A stretch of 64,000 nt of DNA from Blastobasis lacticolella (taxonomy: Eukaryota; Arthropoda; Insecta; Lepidoptera; Blastobasidae). Location of the stretch: assembly GCA_905147135.1 (NCBI GenBank), contig LR990065.1, forward strand, positions 1,178,001-1,242,000. Direction: 5' to 3'. The notes beneath the pieces are model-generated. The model was not told where the DNA came from, ran no database searches, and saw only the letters and a list, made by a program, of their open reading frames with translations. Positions 40,901 to 51,066 of the stretch are shown piece after piece. Position 1 is the stretch's first letter; every line of letters starts with the position of its first letter. Made by a program: the position numbers and the translations under genes.

Positions 40901-41877
40901 TACGTTTAAAGAGTTATTTATTAATTCTACGCATGGTGTTTGTTTGTGTTATGCGATCGTGTTCAGTAGGTCAAATCCGTTGTTTACCTGCATACAAAGT
41001 TATTTATATTCGCAATTTTGAATATCCTTGGTGATAAATAAATAATAAACTAGAAAATTAAACTGTAGCAGCTAATAAATCGCTATAATTATTGTATTAA
41101 CGTTTGAGAAATTGCCTTGGTTATGATTGTGACGTCGTACTTCTGAATTTGGCTATCTAATATGTCATGTTGGTCAAACAAAATTTTCGTGTTGTTTTCT
41201 CTTAGCATTTTGTACTTTTTTATAAAAGAAATATACAATTTTTGATAAAATACTATTTTTGTGTCCACAACTTCATTTTGTGAGGTACGTGCTTTTATAT
41301 TTTAATAATATGATAAACCTTACTATTTTTAGGTTATGTTGCCGATTGTAATGAAATCTTTTATATTTTCTAATATCTCCGTCACACGATTATCCCATGG
41401 AAATGAATTTTACGATCTATGAACTGCCAAATTGGTTATGCAACAGAGAAATTAAATAATTGTGTGAAACCAATTTTATTGGTACCACAACTACAATCAG
41501 CTATGATTACCCCCTTTATGAGAATAAAACGTGTTAATTCTGTGAATATGTTTTAAATAAAAGATATATTTACGTAGTACAAAAATATTGTAATAATTAT
41601 AAATACACTTAAAAGGAAATACACAAAACTAAACTTATTTAAAGATAAAAAATTTGCCCTTGATCCCCGTAACTGGATGAGTGCCTAGAAGGCTGGCCAC
41701 ATTCAATGAAATAGTAATTTTTTGTAGAACTATTTAATTTGAGGTTTTAGGATTGCAAGCTATATTGACAGTGTGGTGTCAGGCAGTCTCTATTCTTTTT
41801 TATTTTATGTATTAAAAAAACCCCTTACACTTGTAGTTATCGTACAAAGTGACTAATGCTTACGAGCCAAAACTTCT
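40901..41877. other. No gene recognised
   Basis: AT-rich, without ORF or repeat signature I can name. Could be intron if the 40739-40900 candidate is real. Confidence 0.35.
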
Positions 41878-42250
41878 AGAGTCTCCTAAGGCTAGAAAAT
41901 GGGCAGCAGTGTTTTCCATTGTTATATTTATAAGACAGATCTCCGACCCTTCTGCGTGAGAGTAGAGATTATGGCAATAACCTCCTCTTTCATGTGAGAA
42001 GCCCTGTTATCATCATCACAACCCATAACAGTCTACTGCAGGACTTAGGGCCTCTCCCACGAAAGGGGAGGTTATTGCCATTATCTCATTGGAGATTGCA
42101 GTGTTTAAATATAATAATGGAAAATGCTGATGCCCAATTCAGTCTAAGGAAACTCTTGATCTTTTGCCTCGAAAACATTAGTCGCCTTGTACGACACCCA
42201 TTAATGTAAGGGGTTGGTGCTATTCCGCTCTGCCGGACACCAAACGGCCC
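41878..42250. repeat. Dispersed ~250-bp repeat, two copies head to head
   Basis: 41878-42010 is a reverse-orientation copy (GAAAATGGGCAGCAGTGTTT ... GAGATTATGGCAATAACCTC). 42017-42250 is a forward copy (CATAACAGTCTACTGCAGGA ... CTGCCGGACACCAAACGGCC). They form a large imperfect inverted repeat. Confidence 0.7.
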
Positions 42251-42959
42251 TGTTTTAATGAAGCTATGTTGGAACTGGGACATAAGTAAGGTGGGACTTA
42301 AAAATATGTACAGTAATTCCCCAGTTTATTTTATGCGACGTTGTTTGATTGTAGTCATTTTTTAAATTTGTGTTAATTTACATTAATGTGGATTAACATT
42401 GCCAGATTTGATTTGCCACTACTTCGTCCGAGGACGACTTTAACTTTCCCCAAAAAGCGGGAGTGAGACTGTTCCGTGCAACGTGTTGAAGTTTGAGCTA
42501 ATAATTTGGACTTCGGGCAATGTTGATGTGGATTCATTCACTAGTACATTGGCACTGTTCATGCAGCAATTGTCTGTTGTTTGTTTTCATGTATTGCCTC
42601 ATCTGTCGAAGATATTTTTATCAGGCTTGAAAGAGAAAAATTTTAATAATTTATTTATGCCGTAACGTAAAATGCCGAATGGCAAGCAATAAAAAACAGT
42701 GTTTGCTATTAAAATATATAGTTGCCTTGATATTTCATCATGTCCTGTTATAAACAAATTTCACTTAATATGGATATCGGTACATAGAAATTACACTCTA
42801 TATTTGTTGTTACTATTGCATTATGTCTGACGACTGTCAGACCACTGTTCACTGGTTTTTACTGGTCTCCTTTCTCATATTATTAGACTCCATACACTAT
42901 TGGGTGACAAAGTGAAAAATGTCTTACACATAAAACCTAAATAATCATATTGGTGTTAA

Positions 42960-43157
42960 AGTCCCGGTTACGATGTCGCGCACGAGGGCCCGGGGTCCGC
43001 CTTAACCATGATCCAAGGCTTGTCAGATCAGAAAATCACAGGTGAGCGACTGCCATCTGACCTCTGTGCTACCAGGGGAACCTGGCCAGATTTGACCATG
43101 CTTACACATTCAGACGCCTGAATGTGCAGGTTTCATCACAATGTTTTCCCTCACTAG
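42960..43157 (-). repeat. SINE 3' body, antisense
   Basis: Reverse complement of the tRNA-derived SINE body: GTTAAAGTCCCGGTTACGAT, GCGCACGAGGGCCCGGGGTC, GATCCAAGGCTTGTCAGATC, GTGCAGGTTTCATCACAATG. No tRNA-like head is attached. Confidence 0.7.
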
Positions 43158-43484
43158 CATTATAATAATAATCACTTCGTACAAAATTTACAGAGAAATT
43201 ACACACTATATACATATTCCTTGCTCCAGAAACCTGCTATCTTAAATACCTGTAGGATAGTAAGAATTTTCTTACAAAATATGAGTAACCCACAGCCCCA
43301 AGTGCCTACTGGCAGTCCTTAACATTACTACGTTATAGCATGCCATCCACTTGGCCTTGGCCCGTGGATGGTATTAGTTAACCAGTACCATGTACTGAGA
43401 GGTATTGACCTAAAAAAAAATAAAGCCCGTTATTCTGATCTACGATTTTTACAATAAACATGCTACATATGTTAAAAAAAGTGT
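43158..43484. other. No gene recognised
   Basis: Includes CCATCCACTTGGCCTTGGCC and a short A-run at 43413. Nothing assignable. Confidence 0.35.
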
Positions 43485-43690
43485 TACTATATGTCCAGTA
43501 GCTCAGTGTGCCGCTTGGCGTGGGCCTAACCTGTTCCATTGTATTCTGTTGCGAGCTACCCTCCTCCAGTGCTGTCTAACTGTGAGTTTTAAATCATCCT
43601 CCCATCTCATATTGGCGACCTTTACAACGCTTGCCATCTCTGGGGCACCAGTCGGAGATTACTTGCTCCATTTTTCCAACACTGAACGTA
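43485..43690 (-). pseudogene. RTE-type LINE C-terminal fragment
   Basis: The minus ORF 43594-43782 has 'WCPRDGKRCKGRQYEMGG', and the next frame reads 'LKLTVRQHWRRVARNRIQWN'-like sequence. This is the 'RRRGRQ..RWEDD....GP.W.R.A.DR..W' block that ends insect RTE ORFs. Frameshifted and truncated. Confidence 0.6.
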
Positions 43691-43859
43691 AATAACTCAG
43701 AAACAAAAGCTGTATACTGAATAAAAGGTTGACATTTAATGAATGCCAATTTCACTAACACCTCGTCAGTTATACAGGACACCTAAAGCACTTTGAGTGA
43801 CATTTTACTTCAATTACAATTGCCACATATCTATTTTCTTTTTACAAAATAAATATTCA

Positions 43860-44105
43860 TGGAAAATAAATATTCGTGGACAAATTCACACAGCGCCATC
43901 TAGCCCCAAACTAAGCAAAGCTTGTACTATGAGTGATAGATAACTGATATACTACTTAAATACTTTTAAATACATAGAGCACCCAGACCCATAACAGAAA
44001 TTAAAATTCAACATTTCAATTTCTGCCCGGCCGGGAATCGAACCCGGGACCTCTTGCGTGGCAGACCGGACATTGAACCACTCATGTATGTCCGTATAAC
44101 ATTAA
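43860..44105 (-). repeat. SINE with tRNA-Gly-like head, antisense
   Basis: On the minus strand it starts GAGTGGTTCAATGTCCGGTC, TGCCACGCAAGAGGTCCCGG, GTTCGATTCCCGGCCGGGCA. A TGCCACG anticodon-loop region like tRNA-Gly(GCC) and a B box GGTTCGATTCC are clear. The acceptor stem does not pair, so it is a SINE head, not a tRNA gene. The body (ATTTCAATTTCTG ... CGCCATCTAGCCCCAAAC on +) recurs at 58405-58600. Confidence 0.75.
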
Positions 44106-44234
44106 AAGTTATTAAATTCATCCAATCCATAATTAATTTTAGTATATTAAATGCTGCAATGTATTGCCAATTCAGTAATCAATGGCAATACATTTCACTT
44201 ACGTTGGTGTTGCATCAATAGTATTGAGTATTCA

Positions 44235-44500
44235 TTCACATCATCACAGCCCGTAACAGTCCACTGTAGGACTTCGGGCCTCTCCCACGAAATGGGAGGT
44301 TATTGCCATAATCTCCACGCTTGGCAGGCGGGTTGGAGATCGCAGTGTTTAAAAATAACAATGGAAAATGCTGCTGCCCATTTTCCAGACTACGGAGACT
44401 CTTGATCTTTTGCCTTGAAAACATTAGTCGCCTTGTACGACACCCACGAGTGTAAGGGGTTGGTGCTATTCTACTCTGCCGGACACCACACGGCCAAGTA
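44235..44500 (+). repeat. Dispersed ~250-bp repeat, best copy
   Basis: CATCATCACAGCCCGTAACA ... CTGCCGGACACCACACGGCC. The most complete + copy, usable as a family reference. The minus ORF across it (44236-44505) is not a gene. Confidence 0.8.
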
Positions 44501-45069
44501 TTCATTATAGCCCACCATTTTGCAAAAAATAATGGGCATATGTGTGATTTTTATACAATTGAGACAATTTGGAGACACGGATCTTCCCGTGGGAACTTTC
44601 TGGGTGCAATCTGATTATGCACATCTAGAGCATGGATTGAGTAGGTTTAGAGATCTTAGAGTTCCTAACTGATCCAAAAGGCCATTTACGCCACAGCAGG
44701 CAAATTTGCGTCGGAATTCCGATTCCATACAACCAGCTTTATAAATCGGTTGAGGGCTGTTTATGCTGTTCAAGTTTATAGTAAAATTTAGTTAAAATTA
44801 AGTCCTCTGTCAACATAAACTCCGATGTAAACAGGCAAACCAGTGGTAAGTAGGAAGTTGCCCATTAAGTGGACAAGGGATTTAAAGCCGATTTTTCAAT
44901 CCTAAGATATAATTTATCTGGCCGATAATGTAATATACTGCCAAATTAAAACAAACTATAATCCTTCACTTAATTATGAAGTATTTAAATGTTTATATTT
45001 TGGTCGCACAATAGCTTATCAGACGGATAAGTTTTATCTGGTGATTGAAAAATCAGCCCTTAGTAAATA
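44501..45069. other. No gene recognised
   Basis: AT-rich. Imperfect complementary pieces (TTTATCTGGCCGATAATG / CCATTAAG) exist, but no bounded element could be drawn. Confidence 0.35.
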
Positions 45070-45190
45070 AAATCTAGTCTATTTATTTGGGCCAGTCCAC
45101 CGGATCTGCCAAATCCTGAATCGCGATCAAGGCGGACCCCAGGCCCTCGCGCACTAAAGCACAACCGGGATATTAACGCCAAGATGATTA
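45070..45190 (+). repeat. SINE 3' fragment, sense
   Basis: GGGCCAGTCCACCGGATCTG, AATCGCGATCAAGGCGGACC and ACAACCGGGATATTAACGCC: the last ~110 bp of the tRNA-derived SINE. Confidence 0.65.
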
Positions 45191-45399
45191 TTTATTTAGC
45201 GGCTACATAAAAAGTAAGCTATATTATACTCACATATCAAATATCAATCAATCAATCAAATTAACATCTAAATGCATCAAATCGTATGCAACAAGTATGC
45301 GACAGCTGTGTTTGTTTACAGCTAGACGTAGGTATTGGCTTTTACGCTTGGTTACGTCACTGAATTCCGATCTGGTTACGTATGCGTATGAGTCATGAA

Positions 45400-45843
45400 A
45401 GGGGGGGGGGGGGCGTGCGGGGGGTGTGTCTGGTTGTGAAACTTTACGAAAATATTGTGCAATACACCTGTGGGTTTAAAAGCAGGGTGGGACGGTCGCG
45501 ATCGCCATAACGCCACTGGATAGCTTGGATGGTTGACGTAGCTCTGCGATTTTGTGTTGAAATATCTGTTGCAAGTTTTCTATTGTGTGAACATTCGAAT
45601 TGCAGTTTAAAAGTTTTGTTGCGCCAAATATTTTATATATTTATTTGAGGTATAGTAAAAGTAAAGTATTTGGGTAATTATTGTATTTATAATTGTTAAT
45701 CGTATAGTTTTTAGATTGTGGTTTTTAATTCTTTATTTGTAAAATTCGATTTGGGGGTGTCATTTGATATCTATGGTTTGCGTCTAAGTGGCATAACTGA
45801 AAACTTGCAATTTCAAAGTTAAATTATTGTGAAATTGAGTAAC
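45400..45843. other. G-run and possible promoter region
   Basis: A run of 13 G at 45402-45414 followed by CGTGCGGGGGGTGTG. Downstream, GGGTTTAAAAGCAGGG (45472-45487) resembles a TATA box 30-50 bp before a GC-rich patch. No recognised gene follows except the small ORF at 45885. Confidence 0.25.
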
Positions 45844-45884
45844 AATGTCGTGGCGCAGCGCGATGCAAAGGTCATATCACACGT

Positions 45885-46070
45885 ATGCCAGCTTTCATCA
45901 CCAAGGTACCAAGGCACATATGTGGAAGGGACATGTGCAAATGTAATGATGTACGTTGCATGCCAACTTCAGCATTTAGTGTGGATGGACGAGATTGCCC
46001 ATATCGATGCTGCAATGTATCACGTTGTTATCAAATCGCACATCGAAGATGTTCAAGGAAAATGGCGTAA
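45885..46070 (+). other. Cys-rich small ORF, unassigned
   Basis: A 61-aa + ORF with nine Cys: 'CGRDMCKCNDVRC' and 'CPYRCCNVSRCYQIAHRRC'. The opening C-K-C-N-x3-C loosely recalls CXC-type zinc-binding motifs, but the rest does not fit. No signal peptide. An overlapping ORF in another frame (45829-46101, 90 aa) covers the same DNA. It could be a transposon protein remnant, a real micropeptide or chance. I cannot assign a function. Confidence 0.25.
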
Positions 46071-46256
46071 CTACAACATTGGTTTCGACATTGGCCCGTA
46101 ACAGTCCATCCACTGCAGGAACCTCTGAATGAATGGAGGAAATATCATAGGCAAATCGCTCGCGTGGCAGGCGAGCTGGAGATTGCCCAAAAATCCCTAC
46201 TGCTGCCATTTTTTGTCCTAGCTGGGCTGTATAGTAGGGACTGTAAACGGAAAGGG

Positions 46257-46364
46257 CTAAGGCGCTGTCCTAATTGGCAACGGCCGTGCGACGGGCGGTT
46301 TTGTATGTCTCTTGATCGGGCGACGTCTGTCGTACGGCCGTTGCCAATTGGGACAGTGCCTTAG
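46257..46364. mobile_element. Small fold-back element, 108 bp
   Basis: Arms CTAAGGCGCTGTCCTAATTG... and ...CAATTGGGACAGTGCCTTAG are complementary over ~32 bp (GGCAACGGCCGT / ACGGCCGTTGCC inside). The spacer is ~45 bp. GGC borders both sides. Non-coding. Confidence 0.7.
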
Positions 46365-46479
46365 GCTGCGTCTGGAAATGCTGGGAAGGGGTAACCTTCC
46401 CATCCGAACACTGCCAACAAAGGCTAGCTGAAAACAAAAAATAAAAGCAAATACAAGTTAAGATAATCCGACCAATATA

Positions 46480-46651
46480 CAGGGTGTTACATAATATATG
46501 TATGAAGCCGTCAACTGGGTGGAGTGCTAAACGTATGAAAACGATAGGTACAATTATTTCTGTCGTACGTGGAATAAGTGTACCTATCGTTGTAATACAT
46601 TTAGCACTCCATCCATTACACGGTTTCATACACATATTATGTAACACCCTG
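46480..46651. mobile_element. Mariner-like MITE, 172 bp, TSD TA
   Basis: Almost entirely a long inverted repeat: CAGGGTGTTACATAATATAT at the left, ATATTATGTAACACCCTG at the right, each flanked by TA (46478-46479 and 46652-46653). Inner arms GGAGTGCTAAACGTATGAAA / CATTTAGCACTCC and ACGATAGGTACA / TGTACCTATCGT also pair. No transposase. TA target plus CAGGGTGT ends fit the Tc1/mariner superfamily. Confidence 0.85.
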
Positions 46652-46989
46652 TATACCAAGTATACCTAAACTAAACTTCAATATTTCCTAAACAACTACT
46701 GATTTTAATGAAATACAGCTAAGGATTTCAAACAAAGAAAACACCATCGTCCGTTCGGGAGCATTAGCATCGTCCATAGACAGACACACAGAGTAACAAA
46801 GCTTCAGATACACACGTCAAATATATAACACAAAATTGCAATAACTCTGGCGATTGTAGAAAATATGTGATCCAAAAAAGTATACGTTATGGGAAATCAA
46901 CTTTTATAAAACAACATTTTGCTTAACTGTAAAAATTCAACATTCTGGGAAATTCATCATTCATGCATCATCATGGGATCGTTCAAGAG

Positions 46990-47118
46990 GTATATTAGAG
47001 GTCTCCTTAGAGGCGGGCAACGCATTGGTAGCGCCCCTGGTGATGCTGATGTCCATAGGCGGCGGTGACAACTTTCCATCAAGTCCGCTTGCCTGTTTGT
47101 CGCCCGTTACATTAAAAA
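46990..47118 (+). repeat. LINE 3' tail (same family as 13799 and 56195)
   Basis: AGAGGCGGGCAACGCATTGG, GTCCATAGGCGGCGGTGACA, ACTTTCCATCAAGTCCGCTT, GCCTGTTTGTCGCCCGTTAC and an A-run: the last ~125 bp of the tail family. Confidence 0.7.
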
Positions 47119-47149
47119 AATTGGCATTTCAACACCTCATAAAACCTGT

Positions 47150-48420
47150 TGTCCCGAAAGGCTATCTTCGTACATACATACATAAAGCTCACGCCTGTGT
47201 CCCACAGGTGGGGTAGGCAGAGACTATGGACCGCCACTTTGCTCTGTCCCTAGCCGCATGTGTATCCACAACTCTTTTCATACATCTCCTTTTATTTAAC
47301 CAAAACCATGGGGGCCAAGCAATGTTGTCAAAACATTGTGCAACGGCGCGTCTGTTTGTAAATATGAGTGTGTGAGTGAGTCACCGCTTTGCTATTTTTA
47401 ACGGAACAGGAAAACTATCGCTTTAATCCGATATATGATATTCTTTATTGTATACCTACTTTATATATTCTTTATTGTACATAAAACAATGTAACATCGT
47501 TAGAACTTAAACATAGTTTACAAAGGCGAGCTTATCTCTGCAAGAGATCTCTTCCAGCCAACCTGAAAGGTGTGGAAGCGATATCACGGGTACTTGAGCA
47601 TGTACTTTTAGATAAAGTTAAAAAAAAAGCTATTAACCTAAATTAAATCCTATAATATTAACAGACATGTACATAAATAATAATAATACTATATATAACA
47701 TAAATACATACATATAACATAAAAACGTAAATATATACATACTATATACCTATCATAGCTGTGTAGATAAGATACATCAAACAATAATGAGTACAATGAC
47801 AATAACATCCAATAAGCATCCAATTCATGGTTTCGTAATAATTTAGGCAAGTGTTTATTGTTTATTATATAGACTTTTATATGCGAAAACATGTAAATGG
47901 TCGATAGACTCTTTGTACTAATTCTATTTAGCTATTAAGTACTGTTTGTTTTCCGAAGAAAATAAAATAAAATAAAATAAAATAAATAACGATGTCGGTA
48001 CACCGTTACGAGCTGCTTTAGTATGAAAGTATTTAACTGATTCCTTACTTACGAATCGCCCAATTTCCGTCTTAAAGGCTTATTACACTTGGCTAAATTC
48101 AACCGTCTAAATTCAGAAGCATTCTGGGAAATTCAACATTTTGGGACTTCAACTTTATGGGAATTAAACTTGTTGGCCCGAAAGGCTATCTCAGTCGAAG
48201 TTAAAAAAGAAATCAGCTGACCGGGTCATTACCGCCGCTATAGCAAAACATTGTAAACCGGCCCGTCTGTTTGAAAATACATATGAGTCATCGCTTCGCT
48301 ATTTTTAACGGGAACAGGGAAACTCTCTCTTTAATTCGATATAACGATGTCGGTGGATAGTGTTGCGAGTTGCTTTGGTATTTAACTGGTTCCTTAGTTA
48401 GGTGTTACGGTTTCACAAAA
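47150..48420. repeat. Tandem duplication interrupted by repeat insertions
   Basis: The block CCCGAAAGGCTATCT ... AAAACATTGT ... CGTCTGTTTG ... TCGCTATTTTTAACG ... TAACGATGTCGGT ... TTTAACTGATTCCTTA appears at 47150-48060 and again, compactly, at 48177-48420. The first copy holds two insertions. One is a repeat at ~47168-47310 (CGTACATACATACATAAAGC, GTGGGGTAGGCAGAGACTAT). The other is an AT-rich LINE-like fragment at ~47450-47987 that ends in an AAAAT repeat (AATAAAATAAAATAAAATAA). No coding potential. Confidence 0.65.
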
Positions 48421-48544
48421 AAAAAATATAAAATTAGGCTAGCCAGGCATTTGACCGCCATTTCACCTGGTGGTAAGTGACGATGCGGCCGATGATGAAG
48501 CATGCCTGTCTAGAAACAATCTATCTTAGGAATCGTTATAGTTC

Positions 48545-48765
48545 TGACTTAAAGACTACACTTGGCTTAATTCAGTTGTCTAAATTCAGAAGCAAGCGTA
48601 AGAGCGTCGTTTTTGTATCACGCCTTTTTGGAAGCAGAGCGGAGCGTAAGCAATACAAAATGGACCTTATTCTATGAGCAATACATTCCAAATTCTTCTT
48701 GCTCTCACGCATTGTCTGAATTTTGACGACTGAATTTAGCCAAGTGGAATAAGCCTTCAAGTGTT
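48545..48765. mobile_element. MITE with ~50-bp imperfect inverted repeats
   Basis: Left arm CTTAAAGACTACACTTGGCT ... TAAATTCAGAAGC; right arm AATTTAGCCAAGTGGAATAA ... GCCTTCAAG. A related unpaired arm (CTTAAAGGCTTATTACACTT) lies at 48072. Ends and TSD are not exact. Confidence 0.6.
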
Positions 48766-49040
48766 TTTAGCCAGTCAGCAACGTCGAAATTGTAATACGA
48801 AATAAATTAGGCGATTCCTAATATCACTAAGGTAGCAAAAACAGTTTAATTTCCCTGTCCGAATCCGCTGGCTGGCTGTCTGTCACAGGTCACAGGGCTG
48901 TGTCTTTCTAACAACTATAGCTAGACACGAAAAAACCAAGAAATAATAAAAAAATCTTGTGGCCAAGATCCCGCTATACTTGATTTTTTAATTAATGACT
49001 ACAAGAGGCGTTTTGACGTGTGTATCTGCTGTGCTCTGTA

Positions 49041-49258
49041 TAATCTGTCCAGACTGACTTGTCTTATTTGGTTAAGGAAATTAGGTATTTAAATGGATAA
49101 TGTGCAGCAATATTCGTTGAAATTCACATTCTATGTGTTTCTTGTATAATTCTCGACATCTACGCACAATATACGTAGCGTGATTGATACGGCAAGTCTT
49201 GATTTTGGGCATTGTTTGTTCACCAAATAAGACAAGTCAGTTTAAACATTAAACAGAT
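49041..49258. repeat. Inverted repeat pair, possible MITE
   Basis: ACTGACTTGTCTTATTTGGT at 49054-49073 and ACCAAATAAGACAAGTCAGT at 49222-49241 are exact complements, and TCTGT/ACAGA extends them loosely. No ORF between. Confidence 0.6.
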
Positions 49259-49500
49259 CATAGGTGTATCTCTCTGTCTGCGGTATCGTGTAGGTACATT
49301 TAGGTATTACAAATTATATTCGTGAATCTCAACAGTTTGCCCATTTCGGACATACAATACTTAATAGCAATAACTCAATGGTAAAATACAAATCACATTG
49401 AAAAAAATATTCTCATGAAATAGGAGAATAATCAAAATGTCACATTCATACAAAATAATGTCATCAGGCAAAGATATCAAATCAATGTCATGTCATAGGA

Positions 49501-49735
49501 GCGTCGGTGGCCGAGTAGTTAAGGTATCCGACTCATAAACGAGAGGTACCGGGTTCAAATCCGTGCCATGACTCTTTTTAGAGTTAATTAGTTGAGTGCT
49601 ACGGTACTACAGCTCTTACAGTGACGGAAAACATCGTGATGAAACCTGCACATTTAGGCAAATGAATATTTATGATCCAATCTGGTCAGGTTCCCGTTGG
49701 TGTGTTTCCCGAGCGCGCACCATAGAAATGTAGTT
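49501..49735 (+). repeat. tRNA-derived SINE (Leu/Ser-like head)
   Basis: Head GCGTCGGTGGCCGAGTAGTT with an A box (TGGCCGAGTAGTTAAGG) and B box GGTTCAAATCC. Body TTACAGTGACGGAAAACATC, GTGATGAAACCTGCACATTT and ATGATCCAATCTGGTCAGG. The 5' and 3' acceptor halves do not pair, so it is not a tRNA gene. It is 3'-truncated compared with the 61118 copy. Confidence 0.8.
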
Positions 49736-50017
49736 TTATCATATTTTTTGATCAGACAGCTCTGGCTCTGGCGTGCTGCGATTGGTCTACTTACGTCTTG
49801 ACGCAAAATGAAAAACTCGTAAAACGTCTCTTTTCAAAATGCCGCACTAGTAAAATAAATTTTAAAAATACATCTTGGCGTCAATATCCCGGTTGTGCTC
49901 TTGCACGCTGCCGAATATCAGGATGGGAAATCCCGCTGGAGGCTCGAGAAGCGATGAATTGACACCGCTGAGACGAATGCGAGAGCCAATGGCTGACGAC
50001 GCGAGGATTCCCAAGAA

Positions 50018-50190
50018 CAGCAGCCGTACCGCCGATCTCCGATAGCACGCCGCCATTTCGATGCTATTGAGTATAGACCAATCGCAGCAAGCCAGAGCCA
50101 GAGCTATCTTGCTGCGATTGGTTTATAGTCAATTGCACAAATGGCGGCGTACAATCAGGTCGGCGGTACGGCTGCAGGCGTAGTGTAGGG
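50018..50190. repeat. Fold-back with ~75-bp arms
   Basis: CAGCCGTACCGCCGATCTCC ... ACCAATCGCAGCAAG (50021-50092) faces CTTGCTGCGATTGGTTTATA ... GGTCGGCGGTACGGCTG (50108-50175). The arms include ACGCCGCCATTT / AAATGGCGGCGT. Imperfect pairing, short loop. Probably a MITE inserted next to the SINE fragment. Confidence 0.7.
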
Positions 50191-50627
50191 GAAAGTACAG
50201 GAAAGCGGACGGACCCTTTTTGATACCGGGATTGACCGCTCGGATGATGATAAGTTGTCAATACGAAGACACTGTCGTTGAAGAAAGCAAGGTCTTACTG
50301 ACTTACTTAGCACTAAATATCAAAACCTATGGTTATCACCATTTACCTATTCGCTGAACACACACACCACGTAGCATGAGACGTGACTGAAAGATAATAG
50401 TAGCTATATGGGCCTGCTGCTATTGCAATCCAACTACAATTGAATCGAGCCATTGGATTGGATGTTAAAGTAAAGTAAACACGTTTATTTCGCTCAGAAA
50501 CACGGCACAACATTTAAAAATATTTATCGAAAAGAAAAAGTAAACAAACTTAATATAAATCGTCGGAAAAAAGATGCAGTCTAATCTCGTTACCTGTGCC
50601 ACGTGGAGAGTTAAATGGGGCCACACT

Positions 50628-51066
50628 CAGCATATGCCACGACAGTCGCCGTGACGCTGGTTTTCAGTGGGCCCCTCAGCATATGCCACGACAGTCGCCG
50701 TGACGCTGGTTTTCAGTGGGCCCCTCAGCATATGCCACGACAGTCGCCGTGACGCTGGTTTTCAGTGGGCCCCTCAGCATATGCCACGACAGTCGCCGTG
50801 ACGCTGGTTTTCAGTGGGCCCCTCAGCATATGCCACGACAGTCGCCGTGACGCTGGTTTTCAGTGGGCCCCTCAGCATATGCCACGACAGTCGCCGTGAC
50901 GCTGGTTTTCAGTGGGCCCCTCAGCATATGCCACGACAGTCGCCGTGACGCTGGTTTTCAGTGGGCCCCTCAGCATATGCCACGACAGTCGCCGTGACGC
51001 TGGTTTTCAGTGGGCCCCTCAGCATATGCCACGACAGTCGCCGTGACGCTGGTTTTCAGTGGGCCC
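50628..51066. repeat. 49-bp minisatellite, nine near-identical copies
   Basis: Unit CAGCATATGCCACGACAGTC followed by GCCGTGACGCTGGTTTTCAG and TGGGCCCCT. Starts at 50628, 50677, 50726, 50775, 50824, 50873, 50922, 50971 and 51020. I see no differences among the complete units, so the array is young or homogenised. A period of 49 is not a multiple of 3, so it is not coding. Confidence 0.95.

Noticed and set aside
49501..49575. Possible tRNA gene (A and B boxes present)
   Set aside because: The acceptor stem does not pair and a SINE body follows; the same holds for 61118-61195 and, in reverse, 44030-44105.
50628..51066. CRISPR-like regular repeats
   Set aside because: Units are directly abutting 49-mers without spacers, in a eukaryotic context. 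It is a minisatellite. The 31.9-kb and 6.5-kb arrays are rejected for the same reason.
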